The translations under genes were made by a program, and so were the position numbers. Source: Hyphomonas chukchiensis (GTDB lineage Bacteria > Pseudomonadota > Alphaproteobacteria > Caulobacterales > Hyphomonadaceae). From it: a stretch of 64,000 nucleotides of DNA. The stretch's first letter is position 1; each line of letters begins with the position of its first letter. Below the pieces are notes generated by a model. That model was not told where the DNA came from. It searched no databases and was given only the letters and a program-made list of their open reading frames with translations. This document shows positions 28,531 through 36,186 of the stretch, in pieces. The stretch is taken from assembly GCF_000682695.1 (NCBI RefSeq), contig NZ_AWFG01000096.1, forward strand, positions 1 through 64,000, written 5' to 3'.

Positions 28531-29352
28531 ATGGCAGGCAAGGCTGCGTCCGCTCCGACTATCGTAATGATCGGCGCCGGGCGCATGGGCACGGCGCTCG
28601 TGCGCGGCTGGCTCGCCGCCAAGACCAAGTCGCGCATCATCCTGGTTGATCCGGCGCCGTCCGAGGAAGTGTCGGGCTGGGCCGAGGCCGGCAAGGTCCA
28701 GCTGAACCCCGCGCCCCAGCCCGCCGATATCCTCATCCTCTGTGTGAAGCCGCAAGTGTTCACGTCCGTTGTCGAGGACACGGCCGCTTTCGTCGGTGCC
28801 AAGACGCTCATTGTTTCGGTCATGGCCGGCATATTGATGAAGCAGCTCGCGGCGGCCTTCGATACGCCGCGCGTGATCCGCGCCATGCCGAATACACCGG
28901 GCGCCATAGGGCAGGGCATAACCGTCATCACCGCGCCACCGGGCGCAGACGCGTCTGACATCGATGTCGTCACCGGCCTTTTGAAACCGCTCGGCGATGT
29001 CGAAGGCCCCATCGACGAGAAACTCATCTCGGCGGCTGCCGGCGTGTCCGGCTGCGGCCCGGCCTATGTCTTCCTTCTGGCCGAAGTGATGGCCATGGCG
29101 GGCGAGGCCGAGGGCCTGCCGAAAGACCTGTCTGCGCGGCTTGCCCGCAAGACTGTCGAGGGCGCAGCTGCCCTTATGGCATCCACCGGCGAAGCCCCGG
29201 ATACGCTGCGTAAAGCGGTCACTTCACCCAAGGGAGTGACGCAAGCTGCCCTTGACATCCTCATGGATGAAGGTGGGATGCCAGCCTTGATGAGAAAGGC
29301 CCTGCGTGCGGCGGCGAACCGTGAAAGGGACCTCTCTCGCCAAAAGGATTAG
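28531..29352 (+). CDS. proC: Pyrroline-5-carboxylate reductase
   Basis: ProC performs the last step of proline synthesis, reducing pyrroline-5-carboxylate with NAD(P)H. The 273-residue protein has an N-terminal Rossmann motif (IGAGRMGTALVRGWL), the NTP motif in RAMPNTPGAIGQG, and the C-terminal dimerisation domain (AAAGVSGCGPAYVFLLAEVMA, VTSPKGVTQAALDILMDEGGM). It begins 11 nt after the ybjN-type gene, so the two are probably co-transcribed. Confidence 0.97.
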   Translation: MAGKAASAPTIVMIGAGRMGTALVRGWLAAKTKSRIILVDPAPSEEVSGWAEAGKVQLNPAPQPADILILCVKPQVFTSVVEDTAAFVGAKTLIVSVMAGILMKQLAAAFDTPRVIRAMPNTPGAIGQGITVITAPPGADASDIDVVTGLLKPLGDVEGPIDEKLISAAAGVSGCGPAYVFLLAEVMAMAGEAEGLPKDLSARLARKTVEGAAALMASTGEAPDTLRKAVTSPKGVTQAALDILMDEGGMPALMRKALRAAANRERDLSRQKD

Positions 29353-29366
29353 ACGAGGGACTGCCC

Positions 29367-30011
29367 GTGGCGCGCAATGCAAGCATCATCGACCAAGGCC
29401 TCCGCGCCGCGCTGGAGCTGGCAGCGGAAAAACCATGGGCCTCGCTGACACTTGGCGAGATTGCCCTGCGCGCCGACCTCACCCTCAATGACTTTCACGG
29501 TATTGCCACGCGCGAAACGCTGGCCGATGCCGTCGATGCGCATTTCGACCGCGCCATGTCGGCAGAAGGTGTCGCCAGTGACGACCTTCCCCGCGAGCGC
29601 CTTTTCGAAGTCATCATGCTGCGCTTCGAGGCGATGGAAGAATTTCGCGACGGGCTGAAGTCCCTTTTCAGCTATCGCGAAACCGCACCGGACCATCTCG
29701 TGCGTCTTCCCGCTGCGCGTGCGGCCTCCGCCCGCTGGGCACTGGCCTCTGCCGGCCTGGATGATGACAGCGGCGGCCCGCTCAGCCTCAAGGTTCTGGC
29801 CATCGCCTTCGTCATCGCCCGCACCGAACGTGCCTGGCGCAAGGAAACGAGCGGCGACTTCGCGCTCACCATGGCCGCGCTCGACAAATCACTGCGCGCT
29901 GCCGAGGCGCGCATGGGCTGGATCTCGCGCTTCAGCGGGCGGTTCACGTCCAACACAGCAAAACCAACACAAGAAAATGACGCGCCGGAGAACGGTGCCA
30001 CTGGGGAGTAA
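29367..30011 (+). CDS. TetR/COQ9-like helical protein
   Basis: The 214-residue product starts with a TetR-like N-terminal region (ALELAAEKPWASLTLGEIALRADLTLNDFHGIATRETLADAVDAHF). The recognition helix is atypical and the rest resembles the COQ9/TetR-like lipid-binding fold. COQ9 aids ubiquinone synthesis, and ubiK lies nearby, so a ubiquinone link is tempting but unproven. The GTG start at 29367 follows GAGGGA and lies 14 nt after proC. The C-terminus carries an unconserved tail. DNA binding is possible but not assured. Confidence 0.65.
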   Translation: MARNASIIDQGLRAALELAAEKPWASLTLGEIALRADLTLNDFHGIATRETLADAVDAHFDRAMSAEGVASDDLPRERLFEVIMLRFEAMEEFRDGLKSLFSYRETAPDHLVRLPAARAASARWALASAGLDDDSGGPLSLKVLAIAFVIARTERAWRKETSGDFALTMAALDKSLRAAEARMGWISRFSGRFTSNTAKPTQENDAPENGATGE

Positions 30012-30016
30012 AATGC

Positions 30017-31099
30017 ATGAACCGTCCGGGATTAGACGGAAACCCGCTGGAGCTGACGCCCGGCTGGTTCAACGACCTGTTTGAAACAATCGGGATTGAT
30101 GCCGAGGTAAAGGGCCTCACCGCCAAGGCGATCGGCACAGGCCAGATCGGCGAGAATGTCCGCTTCGTGTTCGACTATGCCCGCAAGGGTGAAGGCGCGC
30201 CGGACACGCTGGTCGGCAAGTTCCCGTCCGGCAGCGAAGCCAGTCTCGCGACGGCGCAGATGCTCGGCCACTACAAGCGCGAAGTCATGTTCTACCGCAC
30301 CTTTCCGAAAGTGGCGGGCAAGATCACGCCCGGCGCCTTCTATACGGACTATGACGAGGCGACCAATCGCTTCGCCCTGATCATGGAAGACATGGCGCCC
30401 TCCGAACAAGGCGACCAGCTGAAAGGCTGTTCCGTCGCTGAGGCCGAACTGGCGTTGGCATCGGCCGCCATTCTTCACGCCGCCTACTGGCAGGACGAGT
30501 CGCTCGACCAGCATGACTGGTTGCAGGGCACCGATGCGGCCCCGCCGCCTGCGCTGACGCCCGAACAGGTTGCCGGGCTCTGGGCCGGTTTCAAGGAACG
30601 CTACAAGGCCCAGCTCACCTCTGATGTGATCGAGGTCGGCGATCTCTATGCGTCTTCCCTGCCGCGCTGGAGCGAAGCCCATGAGGGCCCGTTCGCGCTC
30701 ACACATAATGACTTCCGCCTCGACAACATGCTGTTTGGCAAGCCCGGCGCGCCAAAGCCGATTGCGCTGGTCGACTGGCAGACGGCGGCCAAGGGCGCCC
30801 CGGCAAATGATGTCGCGTATTTCATCGGCGCAGGCCTGACGCGTGAGGAACGCCCCAAGCATGAAAAGTCGCTGCTGCGCTATTACCATGACCGGCTCAC
30901 GGAGGCGGGCGTGACGAGTTACAGCTTCAGCGATCTCTATGACGATTACCGCTGGTTCTCGTTCTACGGCATGTCGGTCGCGTTCGGCGCGGCGATGCTC
31001 GTGAAGCAGACAGAGCGGGGCGACGAGATGTTCCTTACCATGCTCCGCCGGCACGCTGCGCAGGCCCGGGACAATGACGCACTCGTCCTTCTCACCTGA
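30017..31099 (+). CDS. APH/ecdysteroid-kinase-like phosphotransferase
   Basis: The 360-residue protein has the aminoglycoside phosphotransferase fold. LVGKFPSG contains the probable ATP-binding Lys, LIMEDM is the hinge, HNDFRLDNML the catalytic loop with Asp, and ALVDWQ the metal-binding Asp. It fits the ecdysteroid-kinase-like/DUF1679 branch that includes acyl-CoA-linked bacterial members rather than resistance enzymes. It begins 5 nt after the TetR/COQ9-like gene. The small-molecule substrate is unknown; I see no basis to call it an antibiotic resistance gene. Confidence 0.85.
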   Translation: MNRPGLDGNPLELTPGWFNDLFETIGIDAEVKGLTAKAIGTGQIGENVRFVFDYARKGEGAPDTLVGKFPSGSEASLATAQMLGHYKREVMFYRTFPKVAGKITPGAFYTDYDEATNRFALIMEDMAPSEQGDQLKGCSVAEAELALASAAILHAAYWQDESLDQHDWLQGTDAAPPPALTPEQVAGLWAGFKERYKAQLTSDVIEVGDLYASSLPRWSEAHEGPFALTHNDFRLDNMLFGKPGAPKPIALVDWQTAAKGAPANDVAYFIGAGLTREERPKHEKSLLRYYHDRLTEAGVTSYSFSDLYDDYRWFSFYGMSVAFGAAMLVKQTERGDEMFLTMLRRHAAQARDNDALVLLT

Positions 31100-31277
31100 A
31101 ATTTTTTTAATGTGAATCGCAATAAAATCGGGGAAAAACGGCATTTGTCCCGGCGCGGGACAGGTTTCCAAACATCCTCCTAACGCGGGGGGCGAAACTC
31201 ACACGTCTCCTTATGCGTGGGCTTAAATCCACTCGTGTACACCACTGTCTGAGGGCCTGAAGAAGTCGGGTTACGAC

Positions 31278-31574
31278 ATGACCGAAGAATGGTGTGTGGA
31301 TATGGAAACGCAGAACGCAAACATGACGAGCGTCAAAGGCCCGGATGGCCAGACGCTCACCCTGGCAGACCTGCCGTCCCCGGGGATCTCCCGGTGGGTG
31401 ACACGCCGCAAGGCAGAGGTTGTTGCAGCCGTTTCAGGTGGGTTGCTTTCGCGCAAGGCTGCGTGCGAACGCTACAACCTGACGGATGAGGAATATGAAG
31501 GCTGGGAGAAACTTTACTCCCGCCACGGCATCAAGGGCCTGCGCACAACGCGGCTCCAGAAGTACCGCCGCTAG
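31278..31574 (+). CDS. sciP: CtrA inhibitor SciP (DUF1153)
   Basis: SciP binds CtrA at target promoters and prevents transcription activation in G1 swarmer cells. The 98-residue protein has the core DGQTLTLADLPSPGISRWVTRRKAEVVAAVSGGLLSRKAACERYNLTDEEY, quoted here in consecutive family blocks LADLP, RWVTRRKAEVVAAV and GGLLSRKAACERYNL. This is a homeodomain-like helix-turn-helix, with the typical end GLRTTRLQKYRR. The ATG at 31278 follows GAAGAAG; a second ATG at 31305 is possible. It lies directly upstream of the fliF-fliG block, as in Caulobacter. A GANTC site lies at 31114-31118 in the 178-nt upstream gap. Confidence 0.93.
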   Translation: MTEEWCVDMETQNANMTSVKGPDGQTLTLADLPSPGISRWVTRRKAEVVAAVSGGLLSRKAACERYNLTDEEYEGWEKLYSRHGIKGLRTTRLQKYRR

Positions 31575-31598
31575 TCGGTCCGGTATTCGTTACCAACA

Positions 31599-31631
31599 GC
31601 CTGCCCGTTAAACACAAATTTACGGGCAGGC
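31599..31631 (+). terminator. Hairpin after sciP
   Basis: Perfect 10-bp arms (GCCTGCCCGT/ACGGGCAGGC) enclose a 13-nt loop. There is no T-tract, so it may be a processing or attenuation element between sciP and the fliF-like gene rather than a full terminator. Confidence 0.55.
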
Positions 31632-31682
31632 CGCTATCACCTGAACTGGACTCCGTTTTTCCGGAGGATTCAGGAGGGGTTG

Positions 31683-32357
31683 ATGGCAAGCAGATCCGGC
31701 AAACGTAAACCCGGCGCGGGGCCCTCTTCACGGGCGCTCGCGATGGCAGCGTTTGTCATTGCTCTCGGCCTGCTCGCCTGGCGGGGCAGTACGCTGCTCA
31801 CCGCTGACCATCCGCTCCCCGCTTCAGCCACCCCGCTCGAAGCCTCCCTCATGAACCTGGTTGATCCCGTTGCCGGCCCCGGCAATGCGCGCATCAGCGT
31901 TACGACAACCGCTGCCGGCGGTCGCACCGTGCTCGTCCTGCTCGACGCCGCCGAAGCGGCCAAGGCCTCCATGATCGAAAGCCTGGTTACCACCGCCGCG
32001 CGTCTCGACGTCGCTGCCGGTGACCTGCTCGTCATCCAGACGGCCCCTTTTGCGCGCGGTGCACCCGGACGGCCCGATGCTGAGGCTTATGGCGAGCTTG
32101 CCCTCCTCGCGCTGCTCGCGGGTCTCGCCGGTTGGCTCGGCTTTGCCCCACGAACGGACTCGGAAGTCCCGGGAATGGTCAGGGAATACCCTGAAGCGCC
32201 CCCGGAAGCACCCGTGCGTCCCCTCGCAACGACCGCTGTGCGCCCCCTTCGCACCGTGCCGGTCACCAGCGATGTCGCTGAGCTGGCCCGCAAGGATCCG
32301 GCCCGCGCGGCGGATATCCTGCGTGGCTGGATGAAGAACGGGACGGATGCCGCATGA
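31683..32357 (+). CDS. fliF: Very short FliF-like MS-ring protein
   Basis: FliF normally has about 530-570 residues and forms the MS ring. This one has 224. It shows TM1 (about 18-36), then LEASLMNLVDPVAGPGNARISV (52-73, quoted as LEASLMNLVDP and GPGNARISV), which matches the start of the RBM3 ring domain. MIESLVTTAARLDVAAGDLLVIQTAPF (98-123) matches its end, TM2 spans 136-155, and ELARKDPARAADILRGWMK (200-218) is the FliG-binding tail. RBM1, RBM2 and the RBM3 beta-collar are missing. It has an AGGAGG site 5 nt before the ATG, overlaps fliG by ATGA and follows sciP, so position and coupling are those of fliF. The frame is intact, so this is not simple decay. It may be a minimal M-ring protein, or a full FliF may lie elsewhere. 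Confidence 0.72.
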   Translation: MASRSGKRKPGAGPSSRALAMAAFVIALGLLAWRGSTLLTADHPLPASATPLEASLMNLVDPVAGPGNARISVTTTAAGGRTVLVLLDAAEAAKASMIESLVTTAARLDVAAGDLLVIQTAPFARGAPGRPDAEAYGELALLALLAGLAGWLGFAPRTDSEVPGMVREYPEAPPEAPVRPLATTAVRPLRTVPVTSDVAELARKDPARAADILRGWMKNGTDAA

Positions 32358-33292
32358 GCGCGCTCGCCGTCATTCCTGCAGCAAACATTACAGCGCGCGA
32401 CGGCCTTGTCCGCTCCGCACGCCTGATGCGCGCCCTCGGTCCCGAGGCCGCCGGCATCTGGGCCGAGCTTGAGCCGGATGAAGCCCGCAAACTCACCGCC
32501 GCCATGGACGCCCTCGACGACACCATGGACGGCGAAGCAGAGGTTTCGCGCGATTTTCTCGACGCGCACCGCCGTCTCGGTCCTGCACCAAAGACTGCAG
32601 GTTCCGTCTGGTCGCGCCTGTCGGCGCTCGATACCGGCGCCCTCGCGAGCCTGTTTGCGGACGAGCATCCCCAGACGCTCGCCTTCGTGCTGTCCAGGCT
32701 ACAGGGCGACGCCTCCGCCCGTCTCCTGCGCGCCCTCAGCCCTCGTGTCGCCATTGATGCGATGCACCGCCTGCTGCACCTCGGGCCCGTTCATCCGGGT
32801 GCGTCGGCCAGCCTTGAATCGCATATCGCACAACAGATCGACGGCCTGCAGGGCAACGCACGCCAGGGCGGCCACGAACGTGTCGCCCGCATCTTCGACC
32901 GTCTCGACAGCCGCCTCGAAAAATCCTTCCTCGCTGCACTGGATACAGCAGAACCCGGCGCTGGCGAAAAAGTCCGCGCGCTCATGTTCACCTTCGATGA
33001 CCTCGCGCGTCTCGACGCCGCCGGCCTGCAGACATTGCTCGCGTCAGCTGACCGTTCCACGCTGGTTGTTGCCCTTAAAGGCGCCCGCGAAGAGACCGCC
33101 GCTGCCTTCTTCCGCAACATGACCCGCCGCGCTGGCGACCTGCTGCGCGACGAGATTTCTGCCCATGGCGCCGTGCGTCGCAGCGAAGTCGAAGCCGCCC
33201 GTCAGGCGCTGGTATCGCTGGCGCGTGACCTCATCGCCCAAGGCGACATCCGCCCCGGTGGTGGCCGGGAAGACGAGGAATTGATCGAATGA
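32354..33292 (+). CDS. fliG: Flagellar motor switch protein FliG
   Basis: FliG couples stator torque to the rotor. The 312-residue protein is slightly short but has the three domains. The N-terminal part is diverged, the middle domain has the EHPQTLAFVLSRL motif (canonical EHPQT), and the C-terminal domain begins MFTFDDLARLD. The charged torque-helix residues appear conserved: Lys in VVALKGA, Arg in NMTRRA, the acidic pair in LLRDE and Arg in GAVRRSE. It overlaps the fliF-like gene and the fliH-like gene by ATGA at both ends, which indicates tight translational coupling. Confidence 0.93.
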   Translation: MSALAVIPAANITARDGLVRSARLMRALGPEAAGIWAELEPDEARKLTAAMDALDDTMDGEAEVSRDFLDAHRRLGPAPKTAGSVWSRLSALDTGALASLFADEHPQTLAFVLSRLQGDASARLLRALSPRVAIDAMHRLLHLGPVHPGASASLESHIAQQIDGLQGNARQGGHERVARIFDRLDSRLEKSFLAALDTAEPGAGEKVRALMFTFDDLARLDAAGLQTLLASADRSTLVVALKGAREETAAAFFRNMTRRAGDLLRDEISAHGAVRRSEVEAARQALVSLARDLIAQGDIRPGGGREDEELIE

Positions 33293-33657
33293 CCCATCGT
33301 GCTGTGAAGTCCCTGCAAGCCTTTGAATTCCGGAATGATTTTACACTTCCCGCAGAGCCTGAGCCGCCGCAGCGCGAGCAGATGGACCTCTCGGCGCCCG
33401 AGCTGGCCCGCCTCCTGTCGCAAGCCCGGGCCGAAGGCCTCGCCGAGGCAACCCGCCTTGAAGCCTCCCAAACGGAAGAGCGCATGCAGGCCGTCACGCT
33501 GAAGCTCAACGAGGCCCTCGCGGATCTCGTTACGCTGGCCCGCCATATCGAGACGGGTGCGTATGAGGGCCTCGACGTTGCCAGGTCACTGAACCTCATC
33601 AATGCCACCGCCCAGCGCATCATTGACGGCCAGGGCGACCTGTTTGCGGCGCGTTAA
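33289..33657 (+). CDS. Short FliH/FlbE-like flagellar protein
   Basis: This gene sits in the flbE (fliH) position, between fliG and fliN. At 122 residues it is much shorter than FliH/FlbE proteins (about 200-230). The FEFRNDF start, the central Ala/Glu-rich helix (LARLLSQARAEGLAEATRLEA) and the following coiled coil resemble the N-terminal half of FliH. The C-terminal domain that binds the FliI ATPase is not apparent. The assignment leans on position and coiled-coil character. It overlaps fliG by ATGA. Confidence 0.65.
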   Translation: MTHRAVKSLQAFEFRNDFTLPAEPEPPQREQMDLSAPELARLLSQARAEGLAEATRLEASQTEERMQAVTLKLNEALADLVTLARHIETGAYEGLDVARSLNLINATAQRIIDGQGDLFAAR

Positions 33658-33721
33658 CGATTTGACACGCACACTCGCTACACTTTAACGGCTAGAACAG
33701 TCCCAAGGAATCGTCCGGCCC

Positions 33722-33985
33722 ATGCAACCTGCCAATCCCGCCCTTGAAAAGTCACTGATGGACGTGCCCGTGCGCGTCGATGTCGTGCTGGGCGAAGTGC
33801 GCATGCCGATCGAGGAACTGATGGCCCTCTCACCCGGCGAGATTGTCGCCCTTGAGCGGCGCACCAATGAAATGATCGACATTTACGTGTCCGACCGCCT
33901 GATGGCGCGTGGCCGTCTCGTGGTCGCAGATGGCCAGTTGGGCGTCACCCTGTCCGAAATCGTCGACGAACGGGCCGCCGCCTAG
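33722..33985 (+). CDS. fliN: Flagellar motor switch protein FliN
   Basis: FliN forms the outer C-ring and helps switching and export. The 87-residue protein is essentially one SpoA domain: DVPVRVDVVLGEVRMPIEELMALSPGEIVAL, then ERRTNEMIDIYVSDRLMARGRLVVADGQLGV and LSEIV, all typical (blocks quoted consecutively). It lies 64 nt after the FliH-like gene. In contrast to its neighbours it has normal length and key residues. Confidence 0.94.
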   Translation: MQPANPALEKSLMDVPVRVDVVLGEVRMPIEELMALSPGEIVALERRTNEMIDIYVSDRLMARGRLVVADGQLGVTLSEIVDERAAA

Positions 33986-34091
33986 GCGCCTGATAAATCC
34001 TTGCATGCTGCGAAGGCTGCCCTGTGAGTAAACGGGGACTTTCGTGAATCTGCTGTCATGTATGGTAAATCCTAACTCATCACAGGCTTTT

Positions 34092-34113
34092 GTTAACCTT
34101 TTCGGGCGTTAAC
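34092..34113. promoter_or_regulatory. Paired GTTAAC elements upstream of flhF
   Basis: GTTAAC occurs at 34092-34097 and 34108-34113 in the 206-nt gap before flhF. CtrA boxes are TTAA-N7-TTAA; here the TTAA cores are 12 nt apart, so this is only a weak candidate for CtrA or a related regulator. Confidence 0.25.
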
Positions 34114-34191
34114 TAAACGTGTTCAGGAACCGACCTGTCACGTGGTGAGGGCTGCGCGGGAAGGTCCACAAGTTACGAGGATGCCGCACCT

Positions 34192-35208
34192 ATGCGCATG
34201 AAGATGTTCGCAGCCGAGTCCTTCGAGGCCGCCAAGGCGATGATATTCGCCGAGATGGGCGCCGACGCGGTTATTCTGTCGGAGCGCGAGATTGACGGCG
34301 GCGTGGAAGTGCGCGCCGCAACCGACAAGATGGGCGGTGGCATGGTGCCCAATGAGCCCCTGTTCCTGCGCGAAGCGCGCGGAAGTGGCGGTGGTCATGG
34401 CCGTGGCATTGAAAACCCGCTGTTCAGCCGCGTTCGCGATGCCCTCCTCTGGCATGGGGCGCCACAGCGCTTCGCTGACCGCGTGGCCGCCGAAAGTGCA
34501 GGCCGCAATGGCGTCCAGTTTACCGATCCGGAAGATGCAATTGCGGAAGGCGTCTCGCGCCTTGTTGCCTGCGACCCGATCCTGCCGCGCCTTGATCGCG
34601 ATATCGTTCTCGTTGGTCCTCCCGGCCATGGCCGTACAGCAACCGCCGCAAAGCTGACCCGCCGCGCCGCCGTTGCACGTTGCGAGGTCATGCCCGTCGC
34701 AGCCGATCTTGATGGCACCGCCGGTGGCCAGCAACTTGCCGCCTATCTCGAGCTCGAGCAGGACCAGATCCGCAGTGTACAAACGCCGGACGCCCTGTTC
34801 GCGACGCTCCGTACCCTGCGCGCCCAGAACCGCCGCTGCATCATCGACATGCCTGCCATCAATCCTTTCGACGAAGACGACATGGCGAGCCTGCAGGACC
34901 TCATTTCGGTCATCCGCGCTGAGCCCGTGCTTGTCCTCTCAGCGGAAGGCCACCCTGAAGACCAGGCCGAGGCGGCCAAGTGCTATGCCCGTGCCGGTGT
35001 GAAACGGGCCATCCTCACCAAGCTTGATGTTGTCCGCCGCCGCGGTGGCTCCATCTCCGCGTTGTCGTCTGCCGGCATCGCCTTTTCGCATTTGGCCGTG
35101 ACGCCGTTTATCGGCGGCGGCCTGGTACCGGCCGCGCCGTCGCGCCTGGCCGCTCTCTTGATGGAAGACGCCCCCGGCGATGTCATCGCCATGAAAGGAG
35201 CCGCGTAG
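34192..35208 (+). CDS. flhF: FlhF-like SRP-family protein with degenerate GTPase site
   Basis: FlhF is an SRP-type GTPase that sets flagellum position. The N-terminus is typical (MKMFAAESFEAAKAMIFAEMGADAVILSEREIDGGVEV, in blocks MKMFAAESF, EMGADAVILS and IDGGVEV). The NG domain spans about 120-335. The P-loop reads GPPGHGRT (142-149), with Arg148 replacing the invariant Lys. The G2 region (DLDGTAGGQQL) lacks the usual DTYR, and G3 (IDMPAINPFD) lacks DTAG, while TKLD (276-279) is retained. Nucleotide hydrolysis is therefore doubtful; a scaffold role is inferred. It is followed 4 nt later by flhG. Confidence 0.82.
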   Translation: MRMKMFAAESFEAAKAMIFAEMGADAVILSEREIDGGVEVRAATDKMGGGMVPNEPLFLREARGSGGGHGRGIENPLFSRVRDALLWHGAPQRFADRVAAESAGRNGVQFTDPEDAIAEGVSRLVACDPILPRLDRDIVLVGPPGHGRTATAAKLTRRAAVARCEVMPVAADLDGTAGGQQLAAYLELEQDQIRSVQTPDALFATLRTLRAQNRRCIIDMPAINPFDEDDMASLQDLISVIRAEPVLVLSAEGHPEDQAEAAKCYARAGVKRAILTKLDVVRRRGGSISALSSAGIAFSHLAVTPFIGGGLVPAAPSRLAALLMEDAPGDVIAMKGAA

Positions 35209-35212
35209 CCCT

Positions 35213-36052
35213 ATGAGTTTCATGCTTCGAAAATCCCAGGATCGGCCGCAAGCGCGACCGACCCCACGCGTGGCACCCGCCTCGATCATCGCTGTTGCCA
35301 GTGGCAAGGGCGGTGTCGGCAAAACCTTCATGGCCATCACGCTCGCCTCGGCCTTTGCCCAGGCTGGCAAGCGAACATTGCTGGTGGATGGCGACCTTGG
35401 CCTCGCCAATGTCGACGTTCAGCTTGGCATCGCACCTGAGACCGATCTGGCCGCCGTGATTGCTGGCTGGGTTGAACTCGACGACGCGGTGACCCCGGTT
35501 GATGGCGGTGCGGCAGGCGGCGGCTTTGATGTGCTGCCGGGCCGATCAGGCTCAGGCGCGCTCGCCGAACTGCCACCGGAGGAAGTTGCGCGTCTCGCTG
35601 CGGGTCTCTCGGCGCTTGCCCTGCAATATGATCAGGTCGTGCTCGACCTTGGTGCCGGTATCGAGGCCAACTGCATGCGTCTCGCCCGCGCGGCCGACAA
35701 GGCGTTGATGGTTATCACTGACGAGCCAACATCGATGACGGACGCTTATGCGTTCATCAAGGTGCTGCGTGGCTACGCACCAAATGTTGAGCCCGTGATC
35801 TGCATTAACCAGGCCGATACACGGGCCGCTGGCCAGCGCACGTATGAAGCCATTGCGCGAGCCTGTCAGACTTTCTTGGGATTCCGTCCACACCTCGCCG
35901 GTATCGTTATGCGCGATCCGAAGGTGCGTGATGCCATCCGTTGCCAGAAGACGCTGATCTCTACTGACCAGCAAGCACAGCCGATCCAGGATGCGATCGC
36001 CATCTCCCAGATGCTGATAGGCAATGCCCCAGCGGCAGAGCTTGGCTATTAA
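35213..36052 (+). CDS. flhG: FlhG/MinD-like ATPase
   Basis: FlhG (YlxH) is a MinD/ParA-type ATPase that controls flagellar number together with FlhF. The 279-residue protein has the deviant Walker A motif SGKGGVGKT with both Lys residues, LLVDGDLGLANVDVQLG (Walker A') and VVLDLGAG (Walker B-like). DEPTSMTDAYAFIKVL is a family motif. There is no clear C-terminal amphipathic membrane-targeting helix. It is coupled to flhF and lies 134 nt upstream of ctrA. Confidence 0.92.
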   Translation: MSFMLRKSQDRPQARPTPRVAPASIIAVASGKGGVGKTFMAITLASAFAQAGKRTLLVDGDLGLANVDVQLGIAPETDLAAVIAGWVELDDAVTPVDGGAAGGGFDVLPGRSGSGALAELPPEEVARLAAGLSALALQYDQVVLDLGAGIEANCMRLARAADKALMVITDEPTSMTDAYAFIKVLRGYAPNVEPVICINQADTRAAGQRTYEAIARACQTFLGFRPHLAGIVMRDPKVRDAIRCQKTLISTDQQAQPIQDAIAISQMLIGNAPAAELGY

Positions 36053-36082
36053 TCAGTGTGAATAAAGTGGAATTACACAAGG

Positions 36083-36174
36083 GAATCCGCACATACCGTT
36101 AACCTTCGTTAAAGGAAGCGCCTGTAGGATTCACAAGGTTAAACAAAGCGACTAGGTTTGTCGTAGGCTGATTC
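36083..36174 (+). promoter_or_regulatory. ctrA control region with three GANTC sites and a TTAA pair
   Basis: GANTC methylation sites (CcrM target, bound by GcrA in Caulobacter) occur at 36083-36087, 36128-36132 and 36170-36174. A TTAA-N6-TTAA element lies at 36099-36112, one base shorter than the CtrA box (N7). A third TTAA is at 36139. In Caulobacter the ctrA promoters are controlled by GANTC methylation and by CtrA itself, so a similar circuit is likely. Confidence 0.6.
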
Positions 36175-36186
36175 GGGAGACGAGCG

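Noticed and set aside
30017-31099. Aminoglycoside resistance kinase
   Set aside because: The fold is shared, but the sequence resembles the ecdysteroid-kinase-like branch and the context is housekeeping genes.
31100-31682. A missing 5' part of a full-length fliF disrupted by a frameshift
   Set aside because: The space upstream is occupied by sciP and its hairpin, and no frame there encodes RBM1 or RBM2 motifs.
34092-34113. A CtrA box in front of flhF
   Set aside because: The TTAA cores are 12 nt apart instead of the required 7, so it is listed only as a weak element.
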